Assembly: GCA_035555595.1 (NCBI GenBank)
Contig: DATMGK010000078.1
Coordinates: 1 to 64,000 of the forward strand
DNA: 64,000 nucleotides
Source of the DNA: Croceibacterium_A sp035555595
Lineage (GTDB): Bacteria > Pseudomonadota > Alphaproteobacteria > Sphingomonadales > Sphingomonadaceae
Reading direction: 5' to 3'
Shown here piece after piece: positions 16,507 through 25,413 of this stretch. The translations under genes and the position numbers were made by a program. The number at the start of each line of letters is the position of its first letter. Within the stretch, counting starts at the first letter, position 1. The notes under the pieces are model-generated. The model searched no databases and was not told where the DNA came from. It saw only the letters and a list, made by a program, of their open reading frames with translations.

Positions 16507-17175
16507 ATGATTACACGAGAGCATCTCGGCACCGCGCAAGTGCCCGGCGGGGAAGAGCTGCGGCTTTTCGCGCATGGCCGCGATTTCATGATCGTGCTCG
16601 GCCGCAACGAGCTGATGAGCACACGGATGCGGTTTTCGGAGGAGCAGCTTGCCGAACTGACACTCGCGCGGCTTGGTCGGCCTGATCCGCATCTGCTGAT
16701 CGGGGGCTATGGCATGGGCTTCACCCTGCGCGCGGCATTGGCTCAGACGGGCCCCGCCGGTCGCGTCACGGTGGCGGAACTGGTGCCTGAAATCGTGGAA
16801 TGGGCGCGTGGACCAATGGCGGAACTGACCGCCGGTTGCCTCGATGATCCGCGCGTATCTTTGCGGATGGGCGACGTGGCTGACGCCATTGCCTCAGGTC
16901 GAAACGCTTTTGATGCGATCTTGCTCGACGTGGACAATGGCCCGGACGGGCTGGTGCGCGCCGAAAATGATCGAATCTATTCGACAACCGGACTGCGCGC
17001 CGCCCGGGAGGCGTTACGCCCCGGCGGGGTGCTGGCGGTATGGTCGGCCGCGCGCGATCCTGCCTTCACGAAGCGGCTGCGCTCCGCACGCTTCGATGTG
17101 GAAGAGGTAGAAGTGCATGCGCGGCCCGGTGGCAAGGGGCCACGCCACACCATCTGGTTTGCCCGCAAGGGCTGA
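16507..17175 (+). CDS. Spermidine synthase-like methyltransferase-fold protein
   Basis: 222 residues with a Rossmann-type fold. The motif LLIGGYGMGFTLRAAL (about residues 64-80) matches motif I, VTVAELVPEIVEWAR holds the acidic residue after strand 2, and DAILLDVDNGPDGLV and ALRPGGVLAVWSA follow in the right order. This is the small polyamine-synthase-like branch (SpeE-like, lacking the N-terminal beta domain), whose substrate is not known. It has its own start 60 bases after the pnp terminator and is a single gene unit. Confidence 0.82.
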   Translation: MITREHLGTAQVPGGEELRLFAHGRDFMIVLGRNELMSTRMRFSEEQLAELTLARLGRPDPHLLIGGYGMGFTLRAALAQTGPAGRVTVAELVPEIVEWARGPMAELTAGCLDDPRVSLRMGDVADAIASGRNAFDAILLDVDNGPDGLVRAENDRIYSTTGLRAAREALRPGGVLAVWSAARDPAFTKRLRSARFDVEEVEVHARPGGKGPRHTIWFARKG

Positions 17176-17220
17176 GTAGCCGACCCTAAACGTATCCGCT
17201 CTCTGGGCCGCTCGCCCTCT

Positions 17221-18891
17221 TTAAGCCGGATGCTTGTTGCTAGATGAAATCAGCAGTTCCAGCAGGCGGCGGGCGATTTCCCGTTCGCCCATAATCACCT
17301 TGTCCACGCCATGGCGTTCAAGGTGGGCGACCTCCTCGTCCGAATGTGCGCGGGCAAAGATCGTGAGGCCGGGGTTGAGGGCGCGGGCCCGCTCCGCAAT
17401 CGCGGCACCTTCGAACCCTTCAGGCACGGCGATGATCAGCTTGCTTGCTGCCTCGATTCCCGCATCCTTCAGGATGAGGGCATCGGCAGCATTGCCGGTC
17501 AGCACGCTCATTCCATCTTCCTCGGCAATGCGGGCAACGTCCGGCTGGTCTTCTATTACGACCAGTGCGCGCGCCTGCTTCTTCGCTTCGTTCGCCAGCA
17601 GCCTGCCGACCCTGCCATAGCCGATCAGCACCACGTGTTCGCGCCGTTCCCTCTCGCGCTCCCGTTCGACCGCGGCCGCCTCGTCCTCCACGGCCTTACG
17701 CTCTGCCGACACCCGGCCTGCCACGGCGGTGAAGACAAAGGGATTGAGGAAGATCGACAGGATCGCCCCTGCCAGAATCAGGTCGCGCCCTTCATCCGGC
17801 AGAATGCCAAGGTTTGTTCCGAGCCCCGCAAGGATGAACGAGAATTCGCCGATCTGCGCCAGACTGGCCGAGATGGTCAGCGCTGTGCGCGACGGATGCC
17901 CGAAAGCGCGCACGATGGCGAAAGCCGCTGCCGATTTGCCAAGCGCGATGATGGCGACCGTGCCCAGCAACGGCCAGGGGCGTTCGATCACCACATAAGG
18001 GTCGAACAGCATGCCTACAGAAACGAAAAACAGCACCGCGAACGCATCTCGCAGTGGCAGCGTTTCCTCGGCAGCACGGCGGCTTAGCTGAGTTTCGCCC
18101 AGGATCATCCCGGCGAAGAATGCGCCAAGAGCGAACGATACGTCGAAGACATAGGCTGCGCCGAACGCCACCCCCAGCGCGATCGAAAGGACGGCCAGCC
18201 TGAACAATTCGCGCGATCCGGTGTGGGCTACCCAATGCAGCGCGCGCGGAATGATGCGACGGGCGACGATCAGCATGAAGGCCATGAAGCCGCCGACCTT
18301 CAGCATCATGATGCCCAACGTGGTGCCGATGCTGGGGCTGTTCGCTGCCCCTCCGGCGGAGCCGTCGAGAAGCTGGGCGATCGGTGGCAGCAGCACCAGC
18401 GCCACGACCATGGCCAGATCCTCAACGATCAGCCAGCCGACTGCAATGCGTCCACGTTCGGTATTAAGCAGATCGCGGGCCTGCATTGCGCGCAGCAGCA
18501 CGACCGTGCTGGCGCAGGACAAAGCCAGCCCGAAGACAAGCCCCGCCGCGAGCGACCATCCCAGCGACAGGGCAAGGCCCAGACCCAGCAGCGTCGCGAC
18601 GGTGATCTGTACCAGCGCACCGGGCAGGGCGATCTTCCTGACCGACAGCAGATCGCGCAGCGAGAAATGGAGGCCGACGCCGAACATCAGCAGGATGACG
18701 CCCAATTCCGCCAGTTCGTTGGCGAGAGCGCGGTCCGCGACATAACCGGGGGTGAACGGGCCAACTATGACGCCTGCAAAGAGGTATCCTGCAACGGGCG
18801 AAACACGCAGCCTGTGGGCGATCGCCCCCATGATGAAAGCGAACACAAGACCGGCAACGATGGTGCCCATTAAAGGCGTGTGATGAGGCAA
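17221..18891 (-). CDS. ybaL: YbaL-type cation:proton antiporter (CPA2 family) with RCK/TrkA-N domain
   Basis: 556 residues. About twelve membrane helices fill residues 5-400, with CPA2 signatures (SPVAGYLFAGVIVGPFTPGY; GVILLMFGVGLHFSLRDLLS; IVEDLAMVVALVLLPP). A short charged linker (ERERERREH) leads to an RCK/TrkA-N domain from about residue 417, HVVLIGYGRVGRLLANEAKK, with a G-x-G-x-x-G nucleotide site and acidic ED after the next strand. The family exchanges K+ for H+; YbaL-type proteins are close to KefB/KefC. The second Trk-C domain is absent. Confidence 0.88.
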   Translation of the reverse strand: MPHHTPLMGTIVAGLVFAFIMGAIAHRLRVSPVAGYLFAGVIVGPFTPGYVADRALANELAELGVILLMFGVGLHFSLRDLLSVRKIALPGALVQITVATLLGLGLALSLGWSLAAGLVFGLALSCASTVVLLRAMQARDLLNTERGRIAVGWLIVEDLAMVVALVLLPPIAQLLDGSAGGAANSPSIGTTLGIMMLKVGGFMAFMLIVARRIIPRALHWVAHTGSRELFRLAVLSIALGVAFGAAYVFDVSFALGAFFAGMILGETQLSRRAAEETLPLRDAFAVLFFVSVGMLFDPYVVIERPWPLLGTVAIIALGKSAAAFAIVRAFGHPSRTALTISASLAQIGEFSFILAGLGTNLGILPDEGRDLILAGAILSIFLNPFVFTAVAGRVSAERKAVEDEAAAVERERERERREHVVLIGYGRVGRLLANEAKKQARALVVIEDQPDVARIAEEDGMSVLTGNAADALILKDAGIEAASKLIIAVPEGFEGAAIAERARALNPGLTIFARAHSDEEVAHLERHGVDKVIMGEREIARRLLELLISSSNKHPA

Positions 18892-18937
18892 TCGCGTTCT
18901 CCTGACTTCGCGGGGTCCGTGAACCCCGCGGAAGCCT

Positions 18938-19048
18938 TCATTCCATGGCCGAAGCGATCAGCGCTGTGAGAGCCGCACCTGCGGCCACCGCCCCTGCCAC
19001 CACTGCAGAGCCGAACCATGATGGCCGTCTGCTATGATTGCGTTTCAT
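18938..19048 (-). CDS. Possible 36-residue membrane peptide
   Basis: A short ORF starts at the ATG at 19048, nine bases after a GGAG. It reads MKRNHSRRPSWFGSAVVAGA and then VAAGAALTALIASAME: a basic N-terminus and one Gly/Ala-rich helix. It lies between the antiporter gene and a 130-residue ORF on the same strand. Size, basic start and single helix fit a small membrane protein, but there is no family match I can name and such ORFs can arise by chance in GC-rich DNA. Confidence 0.4.
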   Translation of the reverse strand: MKRNHSRRPSWFGSAVVAGAVAAGAALTALIASAME

Positions 19049-19137
19049 GATGAATCTCCAAACTGAACCACGCTTGGTCTCTGTTCGGTGCCCTGCGCGG
19101 CTCGCAACAGGAAGTCTTCGCCATCGGCGAAGCATGG

Positions 19138-19530
19138 TCATCCAGCGGGAGGAGGAGCGCGCGGACCATGTGCCGGCCACGGAAGGCGTTTGACTGTTCC
19201 GGCCGGTGCGGCAGTGAAAAGGCTGTTAGCAAGGAGAGATGGCGCGGGCTCGCCGTCCGGTTGTCCGGAGCTGGCGACAATCGCTCCGTCCGAACCGGGA
19301 TCGGGTACTTTCCGTCGATCCTGAGGTGCCGAAACCAGTGCGGTTTTGCTCTGGCTGGGCCTGACTACGACTGAATTGCTCATCGGATCGAAGGCGGATC
19401 CGATCAGCCGCGTCCTTGGTTCTGCGGCGCTCGGCGCTGCGGACAGCAATACAACCAGCAGCATCAGCCAACCCCACAGGAAAAACCTTCCCGTACGTTT
19501 GAAGCTGGGGCGCTGATGTATGTCGTTCAT
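19138..19530 (-). CDS. Hypothetical protein with N-terminal membrane anchor
   Basis: 130 residues. After a short basic N-terminus there is a hydrophobic helix (FFLWGWLMLLVVLLSAAPSA) that could be a signal peptide cleaved after SAA. The remainder is Pro/Ser/Ala-rich, with no recognisable domain and a proline-rich end (PWPAHGPRAPPPAG). The start is preceded by AGAGAAG. The low-complexity tail makes a chance frame possible, but the leader is convincing. It may be co-transcribed with the 36-residue ORF downstream. Confidence 0.45.
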   Translation of the reverse strand: MNDIHQRPSFKRTGRFFLWGWLMLLVVLLSAAPSAAEPRTRLIGSAFDPMSNSVVVRPSQSKTALVSAPQDRRKVPDPGSDGAIVASSGQPDGEPAPSLLANSLFTAAPAGTVKRLPWPAHGPRAPPPAG

Positions 19531-19708
19531 CTTCTCTCGATTTGATCGCTAGCGACCTCGCATGCAAGTGCGATGCGGAGAATCAGTCGAAACGACGGTG
19601 AAGATAGTGCCAGATGTGGTGAACTTGGTGCCTTAACGGGCATAGACGCCTTCACTATCGTCTGCCAAACCCGCGCAAACAGAGACAGGCAGCAGGATTG
19701 GGAGAGCC

Positions 19709-20578
19709 ATGCCGATCGAAAGTTTCGAAGGTAAGACGGCATTCGTGACGGGTGGTGCCAGTGGCATCGGGCTGGGCATCGCCAAGGTGCTGCTTAGCCG
19801 TGGTGCGCGTGTGGTGCTGGCTGACCTGAGGCAGGACCACATTGATGATGCGCTGGCCGAATTTTCAGGGGGAGGGCGATCGAACGCAGTCACCGCCCTG
19901 CAACTCGATGTCACCAGCCGCGAGGCTTACAGGGAAGCTGCCCGGCGGATGGAAGGCGAGTTTGGTGGCATCGACATTCTGGTGAACAATGCCGGTGTCG
20001 GCGTGGAAGGGCCGGTGCTGCAGGCCACCTACGCCGATTATGATTTTGGCTTCGGCGTCAATGTCGGGGGTGTCATCAACGGCTTCGTCGAATTCATGCC
20101 GCAAATGATGGCGCATGGTCGTGGCGGGCATATCGTTTCCACGGCCAGCCTCGCCGCCGAGGTTGTCATGCCCGAATATCTGGCGATCTATGCCGCCAGC
20201 AAGGCCGCCGTGTGCCACTATTGCGAGGCGGTAAAGCCCGCGTTGATGGAACACGGCATCGGCGTGTCGATCCTGCTGCCGGGGCCGGTGAAATCGCGCA
20301 TCCATGAAACGCAGGCCAATCGCCCCAAGGAACTGCTAGAAGCCAGCGGTTTCAAGGCCAGTGAGGAGCGCCTGTCCCGCCGCATCGTAGGCGATAACTG
20401 GATGGAGCCGGAAGCTGTGGGCGAACTGGTGGCGGACGGTATCCTTGCCAACCGCACTTATCTCGTCACCCACGGCTTCTATAAGGATGGCATGCGCGCT
20501 CGTGCGGAAGCCGTTCTGGCTGCCACGCCAGACATCAAGGAAGAAGCGCCTGATTTCGGTCAGTTCCGCGACGAATGA
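19709..20578 (+). CDS. SDR family NAD(P)-dependent oxidoreductase
   Basis: 289 residues, classical short-chain dehydrogenase. The cofactor motif is TAFVTGGASGIGLGIAKVLL (residues 10-29), with D-L at the end of strand 2 (LADL), NNAGVG near 90, and the catalytic set S (VSTASLAAEV), then YAASK. The acidic residue after strand 2 favours NAD+. A second SDR of the same branch follows after 39 bases, so the two form one operon and may act on related substrates. The substrate cannot be read from the sequence. Confidence 0.88.
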   Translation: MPIESFEGKTAFVTGGASGIGLGIAKVLLSRGARVVLADLRQDHIDDALAEFSGGGRSNAVTALQLDVTSREAYREAARRMEGEFGGIDILVNNAGVGVEGPVLQATYADYDFGFGVNVGGVINGFVEFMPQMMAHGRGGHIVSTASLAAEVVMPEYLAIYAASKAAVCHYCEAVKPALMEHGIGVSILLPGPVKSRIHETQANRPKELLEASGFKASEERLSRRIVGDNWMEPEAVGELVADGILANRTYLVTHGFYKDGMRARAEAVLAATPDIKEEAPDFGQFRDE

Positions 20579-20617
20579 TTTTTTCCCAACGCCGCGGCGG
20601 GGGAATGGGAGAGAACA

Positions 20618-21568
20618 ATGGAAGATCTGACCGGCAGGGTTGCCTTTGTAACCGGCGGTGCGAGCGGCATCGGCCTGGGAATGGCGCGCGCTTTCCTGGA
20701 CGAAGGGATGAAAGTCGCCCTGGCGGACTGGAGCGACGAGCACATCGCGCAGGCGCGCGAGCGGCTGGCCGGCAGCAACGCCGTGCATTTCATCAAGACC
20801 AACGTGGCGGATCGGGATTCGCTACGTTCCGCTGCTGAAGAAACGCTGGAGGTTTTCGGCAGGATTCACGTGCTGTGCAACAATGCCGGTGTGAACGGCG
20901 GCGGCACGGCAGCGTCGGAAAACTTTGATGAATGGGACCGTGTGATGGCGGTCAATCTGGGTGGGGTCATCAACGGAACGAAGATCATCGCCCCCATCAT
21001 TCGCCGGCAGGGCGAGGGTGGGCATATCGTGAACACCAGTTCTATGGCGGGGGTCGTGCCGTTGCCCGGTCTGGCGGCCTATTCCACCGCGAAATATGCG
21101 GTGCGGGGATTTTCGGAATCCCTGCGGATACAACTCGCAAAGGAAGGGATCGGCGTATCCTGCCTGTTTCCCGGCGCCACGCGCACGGCGATCGTGCCCC
21201 TGCCGGAAGACAATCCCGGCACAGTGGATGAAGAGAATGCGCCGCAGTTCCTGAAAGACCTGTGGGAAGCGATGCGCGGCGCGATTGATCCTTATGACAC
21301 TGGCAAGGCGGTGGTTTCCGCGATCCGGGAAAATCGCTTCTACATCTTCACCAATCGCGAATTCCTGGATGAAGTGAAGCAGCGTCATGGTGAGATCGAA
21401 GCTGCCTTCCCCAGCGACGAACCGACGCCGGGTCGACTCAAGTTCGAGACGATGCGCGCCGACATGGTCCGCAATCTGATGGCACCGGGAAACCGGCCGG
21501 TGCCGGCGGCCAAGGAACGTGAACTTGCAATCGACCTCGGTTCTGCCTCACCTGCCGGGGGACAATGA
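20618..21568 (+). CDS. SDR family NAD(P)-dependent oxidoreductase
   Basis: 316 residues, classical SDR close to its upstream neighbour: VAFVTGGASGIGLGMARAFL at residues 8-27, LADWSD after strand 2, NNAGVNGGG near 90, S in NTSSMAGVVP and the YSTAKYAV active-site block. A C-terminal extension of about 40 residues (from GEIEAAFPSDE onward) is longer than in the first gene. The pair likely arose by duplication. Substrate unknown; the branch often handles hydroxylated cyclic or steroid-like compounds, but this is only family context. Confidence 0.88.
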   Translation: MEDLTGRVAFVTGGASGIGLGMARAFLDEGMKVALADWSDEHIAQARERLAGSNAVHFIKTNVADRDSLRSAAEETLEVFGRIHVLCNNAGVNGGGTAASENFDEWDRVMAVNLGGVINGTKIIAPIIRRQGEGGHIVNTSSMAGVVPLPGLAAYSTAKYAVRGFSESLRIQLAKEGIGVSCLFPGATRTAIVPLPEDNPGTVDEENAPQFLKDLWEAMRGAIDPYDTGKAVVSAIRENRFYIFTNREFLDEVKQRHGEIEAAFPSDEPTPGRLKFETMRADMVRNLMAPGNRPVPAAKERELAIDLGSASPAGGQ

Positions 21569-21716
21569 TCCGATTGAAAAGGTTCGGGCATTGCATGGCG
21601 CCCGAAGGACGTTAGGTTGGTGATAGAGGGCCGGCGCCGATCCCTTCGGCATCTGATTGCTTACGGTTTGGCGTCTTCAGCAGGTCATCATTGCATAACG
21701 TTCGGGGGTCCGGCCC

Positions 21717-22421
21717 GTGCTCGCAGGCGAAATCGATTCCACACGCGAAGCTGTGTCTGCCATTCTCTTATGGGCGAATGCGGATCAGGCTGATCTGGTT
21801 CGCGAGAGTGCCGCGCATGACCCGGAGATCCACATCTTATCCGCAGCATCGCTCGACGAGTTGATGGTGCTGGATCTTGGCCAGATTGATGTGGTCCTCG
21901 CCTGGGATCGGGATGGCCGGGCAGGTTTCATTCCAGAACAGCTTGCCGCGGCCGGCCACTGGCTTCCCGTGCTGGCGATTGGCGAGCAATTGAATATTCG
22001 GCGTGTGGTCTCCGCTATTGCTGCCGGTGTAGCTGATTATATTGACTGGCCGGCGGAGGCGGGGCGCCTTTCGTTGGCGATCCACGCGGCCCATCAGGCA
22101 AAGCAGAGTAAGGCGGCGCGGATAGACCGTTTGACGCATGCTCGGGCTGTACTGTCGAAACTTAGCCCGCGGGAACGTCAGGTGCTCGCCTGTATGGCGG
22201 ATGGCCTCACCAACAAACTGATTGCCAGATCACTGAACATCAGTCCGCGCACTGTGGAAATTCATCGTGCGCACATGCTCGACAAGCTGAAATCAAAAAG
22301 CTCTGCAGATGCAATACGGATGGCCTTTGAGGCGGTAATTCCCATTCAGTTTGCTCCTGCCGTTGCGGCCGAGGATCACGGGTCCGCTGAAGCAAGGCTC
22401 CGTTCACTCCCTCTGGGGTAA
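21717..22421 (+). CDS. LuxR/FixJ-type transcriptional regulator with degenerate receiver domain
   Basis: 234 residues, start GTG at 21717. The C-terminal LuxR helix-turn-helix is plain: LSPRERQVLACMADGLTNKL, then IARSLNISPRTVEIHRAHML. The N-terminal 120 residues follow a receiver fold, but the phospho-acceptor region reads DVVLAWDRDG, where an Asp should follow the hydrophobic strand, and the usual K-P of the last strand is replaced in DYIDWPAE (W for K). It is probably not phosphorylated in the usual way. It stands alone without a histidine kinase, after the two SDR genes. Confidence 0.85.
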   Translation: MLAGEIDSTREAVSAILLWANADQADLVRESAAHDPEIHILSAASLDELMVLDLGQIDVVLAWDRDGRAGFIPEQLAAAGHWLPVLAIGEQLNIRRVVSAIAAGVADYIDWPAEAGRLSLAIHAAHQAKQSKAARIDRLTHARAVLSKLSPRERQVLACMADGLTNKLIARSLNISPRTVEIHRAHMLDKLKSKSSADAIRMAFEAVIPIQFAPAVAAEDHGSAEARLRSLPLG

Positions 22422-22424
22422 AAA

Positions 22425-22464
22425 ACGAAAACCGCCCAACGCATATACGTCGGGCGGCTTTCGT
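22425..22464. terminator. Bidirectional terminator between convergent genes
   Basis: ACGAAA-A-CCGCCC (22425-22437) pairs with GGGCGG-C-TTTCGT (22452-22464). An A-run at 22420-22425 serves as a U-tract for the minus-strand gene, and the TTTCGTTA end serves the LuxR gene weakly. Confidence 0.75.
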
Positions 22465-22480
22465 TACTTGGACTCAGGGA

Positions 22481-22900
22481 TTAGCCAGCCGGGTTGGCGC
22501 CCGCATGGCGGGCCATGGCAACCTGCACGCGGTTCCGCAGTTCAGCGTCGACCGCAACAGCCTGACCGATCTGATTGTAAGTGGCAGGGTCCAGACCGGC
22601 TTCAGTTACGGCGGCGGCCATATGGCTCTGCTTCTGGTCAGCGGCGATCGACGTATCTGCGTCAATTGCCTGAACCTTCACAGTTGCTTCTGCAAACTGA
22701 TCCACCTGCTGATCTGTAAAGCTCGTGGTTGTTCCGGCATCAGATGCAAGAGGATCGGAAGGCGGCGGTGCTGCATCGGCCGGCGCCGTGGGAACCGCCT
22801 CGTTGCCGCCTGGCAGCGCGTCGGAATTGCCTGCATCCTGCGCATAAGCAGTGCTAGCGATGAAAGCGAGGCCAAGCAGCGGATATGCCAATTTACGCAT
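22481..22900 (-). CDS. DUF4168 family secreted protein
   Basis: 139 residues. The signal peptide is MRKLAYPLLGLAFIASTAYA, cleaved before QDAG. After a Pro/Ala/Asp-rich linker the DUF4168 domain occupies about residues 60-132: TDQQVDQFAEATVKVQAIDA, then MAAAVTEAGLDPATYNQIGQ and AVAVDAELRNRVQVAMA. Members are exported helical proteins found widely in cyanobacteria and sphingomonads; function unknown. Its promoter must lie in the AT-rich stretch upstream. Confidence 0.85.
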   Translation of the reverse strand: MRKLAYPLLGLAFIASTAYAQDAGNSDALPGGNEAVPTAPADAAPPPSDPLASDAGTTTSFTDQQVDQFAEATVKVQAIDADTSIAADQKQSHMAAAVTEAGLDPATYNQIGQAVAVDAELRNRVQVAMARHAGANPAG

Positions 22901-23272
22901 AATACGTACTCCAATATCTCTAAATTCTAGTCAAAACTAAAACTTATAATTTGAAAGAGTGTTCCGAAAATTCCGATATTCATTTATGTTATATTTATAA
23001 CTCTATATTGCTAAATACATGTATATATGATCTGAACATCTGCAACGATGGCAAGACGGCGCGTTGCTTTATTGAGGTAAGTGCCCGGTTCCCGGAAAAT
23101 CGATTCATGCTGTCGCATTTCGCGAACATTTCACCGTGCGCGAAGGGCATTATTGATTGTCGATTCTGAATCGTTACGCGACCGGGCTTCCTATCGCGCC
23201 AAAGCCATGGCAATCCCCTCGGATTGAGGTAGCCGATCGAAGAGCGGCGCCGGCAGAGGGAGGACCGCCAAG
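22901..23272. other. AT-rich intergenic region, no gene supported
   Basis: 372 bases separate the divergent DUF4168 and MFS genes. The part at about 22905-23040 is strikingly AT-rich (runs such as ATGTTATATTTATAACTCTA) in an otherwise GC-rich window. A 72-codon frame at 22951-23169 reads as cysteine-rich, non-helical sequence without ribosome site or family features, so I do not call it. The region should hold two promoters; a small RNA is possible but not visible as a clear hairpin plus U-tract. Confidence 0.5.
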
Positions 23273-24643
23273 ATGGCTACGCAGACAGCAACATTCAGCG
23301 ACGCCATGTCTCGCGCACCCATGCGAGCCTTTCAGTGGGTGACGTTCGCGGTCTGCATGCTGGTGCTCGTCGCCGATGGGATCGATGCCCAGTTGCTCGG
23401 CATCGTGGCCCCTTATGTGATCGAGGAGTTCGCCGTTGATCGGGGGACGTTCGGTTGGGCGATGAGCGCTGCCTTGGTCGGCTTCGGCTTGGGGTCGTGG
23501 GGCGGGGGCTGGCTGGGCGATACGATCGGCCGGCGATGGTCACTGGCTATTGCTGCAGTGGTATTCAGCCTTGCGACGATCGCCGCCAGCCAATCCGAAG
23601 ATGTGTGGCACATGGCCGGCTGGCGCCTTGTGGGTGGGCTCGGTTTCGGCTCCGCTTATGCCAATGCCATCGCGCTGGCCAGCGAATGGCTGCCGGATCG
23701 GTGGCGTTCGGTCGCTGTAACCACACTTTCCGTTGGTACGCCTGCCGGCGGCTTCGTTGTGGCGGCGATCGCGCCGATGCTCATTGACAGCTACGGCTGG
23801 CGTGGCTCGTTCGTGGTGCTGGGTGCGGCGACCCTTTTGGTCGTGGTGCTGATTGTGGCGGTGTTGCGCGACAGCCCTTCTTTTCTGCTGGCCCGTGGAA
23901 AGCCGGAAGCGGCCGCGCGTGTTGCGCGCAAAGTGCTCGCGGAAGATGTTAACCTGATTCCTGAACATCATGGTTCGTCGCCAGGGCAGGCGAAGCCGGT
24001 GGGTGTGCTCCACAGCAGCAATGCCCGGCTGAACATCGGCATCGGGGTGACATTCACCGCCGCTGCATTGGTGGCCTACGCGGTTCTCAGCTGGACCACG
24101 ACCTTGCTGACCGGGCAGGGGTTCGATTTTGCCGATGCGGCACACGCGCTGTCCGTGGCCGGTATCACCTCTGTGATCGCTTCGATCGCGGCGGGGGTAC
24201 TGGTGCGCTGGTTGGGTTCACGCATCGTGCTGCTCGGCATCAGCGCCAGTCTGTTCGCGACCTTGCTGTGGCTCGGCTTCGTGGTGGAAACCATGCCGGA
24301 CGCGCCAGACGCGGGAACGCGAGCACTTGTCGTGGCGCTCGTCGGGCTGGCGGCTGCTCTTTTCAGCGCGGCGATCGCCAGCCTTTATGCGATCATGACT
24401 CACGCATACCCGCCCTCATGCCGTTCAGCTGGCATTGGTTTCGGCATCTTCATGGGCAGGGTGGGCGCTGTCGCCGCGACCGGCCTGGGTGGCTGGCTGC
24501 TTGAACTCGGCGGGGGAAGCGTAATCCCGTTCTTTGCCGTTCTGGTGGTCGGCGCGCTGCTTATTTCAACAGCGGCCTTCGTGGTTGACCGGCACGTCCC
24601 GCCGGCCCGCCGCGCGACAGCGGCGGTTCCGGCGAGAGCCTGA
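23273..24643 (+). CDS. MFS transporter, aromatic acid:H+ symporter-like
   Basis: 456 residues, twelve predicted helices. The first helix carries VLVADGIDAQLLGIVAPYVI, the D-G-x-D motif typical of the aromatic acid:proton symporter family (PcaK, BenK, MhpT), followed by GWLGDTIGRRWSLAIAAVVF, the loop 2-3 MFS motif. A-R-K-V-L-A-E lies in the central loop. Ligand is likely a carboxylated aromatic or related acid, but family members vary. Start chosen at an ATG behind GAGGGAGG. No catabolic genes adjoin, so the substrate stays open. Confidence 0.8.
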   Translation: MATQTATFSDAMSRAPMRAFQWVTFAVCMLVLVADGIDAQLLGIVAPYVIEEFAVDRGTFGWAMSAALVGFGLGSWGGGWLGDTIGRRWSLAIAAVVFSLATIAASQSEDVWHMAGWRLVGGLGFGSAYANAIALASEWLPDRWRSVAVTTLSVGTPAGGFVVAAIAPMLIDSYGWRGSFVVLGAATLLVVVLIVAVLRDSPSFLLARGKPEAAARVARKVLAEDVNLIPEHHGSSPGQAKPVGVLHSSNARLNIGIGVTFTAAALVAYAVLSWTTTLLTGQGFDFADAAHALSVAGITSVIASIAAGVLVRWLGSRIVLLGISASLFATLLWLGFVVETMPDAPDAGTRALVVALVGLAAALFSAAIASLYAIMTHAYPPSCRSAGIGFGIFMGRVGAVAATGLGGWLLELGGGSVIPFFAVLVVGALLISTAAFVVDRHVPPARRATAAVPARA

Positions 24644-24654
24644 AGTCAGGGGTT

Positions 24655-25335
24655 TTAGCGGACTCGAGGGCCGCCGAACGGCAGCGGCGGCGGGGGCCGG
24701 CGCGCACCGCGCGGCAGCTGTGCCTGATAGGCCCGGCCGCAATGTTCGACGCAATAGGGGAACCCGGGGTTCACCTTCTCGCCGCAGAAATGGAAATCCG
24801 CTTCGCCCGGATGGCCCATGGGCCAGCGGCACACGCGGTCATTAAGATCGAGCAGGCTCGTCTTGTCAGCGATTTCCGGGCTGGGCTTTGCCGGGACCAG
24901 CCTGCGCGGCGGGGCCGGGGGAATCGGGGCCTGTTGATCGCCCGGTCCCTGACGCAGAAACCCGCCAGGGCCGACAGAAACGATCTTCGGCAGATCGGGT
25001 GTGGGATTGGGCAACGGCTGGCTCGGCGTCGTCGGCGCCGCAGCGGCCGGCTGCACCGGGGGTTGTGGCGGCGCGGCGGGCTTCGGCGCCGGGCGCGGCG
25101 CGGCGGGCGGGGCCTTGGCGACCGCGGGTTTGGCCTCTGCCGGTTTTGGCTTGGCTTCCGCCTTGGGCTCGTTCGCCTTGACGGGCGAGGGCCGTGCCTT
25201 GAGGCCAAGGCGATGCGCCTTGCCGATCACCGCGTTGCGCGACACTCCGCCCAGTTCTTCCGCGATCTGGCTCGCGGTGGAGCCACCTTCCCACATTTTG
25301 GTGAGGGTGGCGATGCGTTCTTCCGTCCAGCTCAT
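24655..25335 (-). CDS. gcrA: GcrA family cell cycle regulator
   Basis: 226 residues from the ATG at 25335. The N-terminal DNA-binding block MSWTEERIATLTKMWEGGST, then EELGGVSRNAVIGKAHRLGL, is the GcrA signature. A long Pro/Ala/Lys linker (residues 50-140) leads to a conserved C-terminal domain with four cysteines/histidines (NDRVCRWPMGHPGEADFHFC and GFPYCVEHCGRAY), which in Caulobacter contacts RNA polymerase sigma70 region. GcrA activates cell-cycle promoters at GANTC sites methylated by CcrM. A frame running upstream to 25425 overlaps the divergent permease and lacks the conserved start. Confidence 0.93.
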   Translation of the reverse strand: MSWTEERIATLTKMWEGGSTASQIAEELGGVSRNAVIGKAHRLGLKARPSPVKANEPKAEAKPKPAEAKPAVAKAPPAAPRPAPKPAAPPQPPVQPAAAAPTTPSQPLPNPTPDLPKIVSVGPGGFLRQGPGDQQAPIPPAPPRRLVPAKPSPEIADKTSLLDLNDRVCRWPMGHPGEADFHFCGEKVNPGFPYCVEHCGRAYQAQLPRGARRPPPPLPFGGPRVR

Positions 25336-25413
25336 TCGAATTCCAGCGTCCTTCAAGCGGGCGGAGCCGCAGTAACTGTTGCCAGCACGAGGCGAGGCAG
25401 ATAGTCGCCCCGC

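Noticed and set aside
14248..16692. An 814-codon open frame antisense to pnp
   Set aside because: It mirrors the pnp gene, whose codon usage in GC-rich DNA keeps the opposite frame open. The translation has no domain and is rich in His, Arg and Asp as expected for a shadow.
22951..23169. A 72-codon frame in the AT-rich spacer
   Set aside because: No ribosome site, cysteine-rich non-patterned translation, and low-GC codon use unlike every real gene here.
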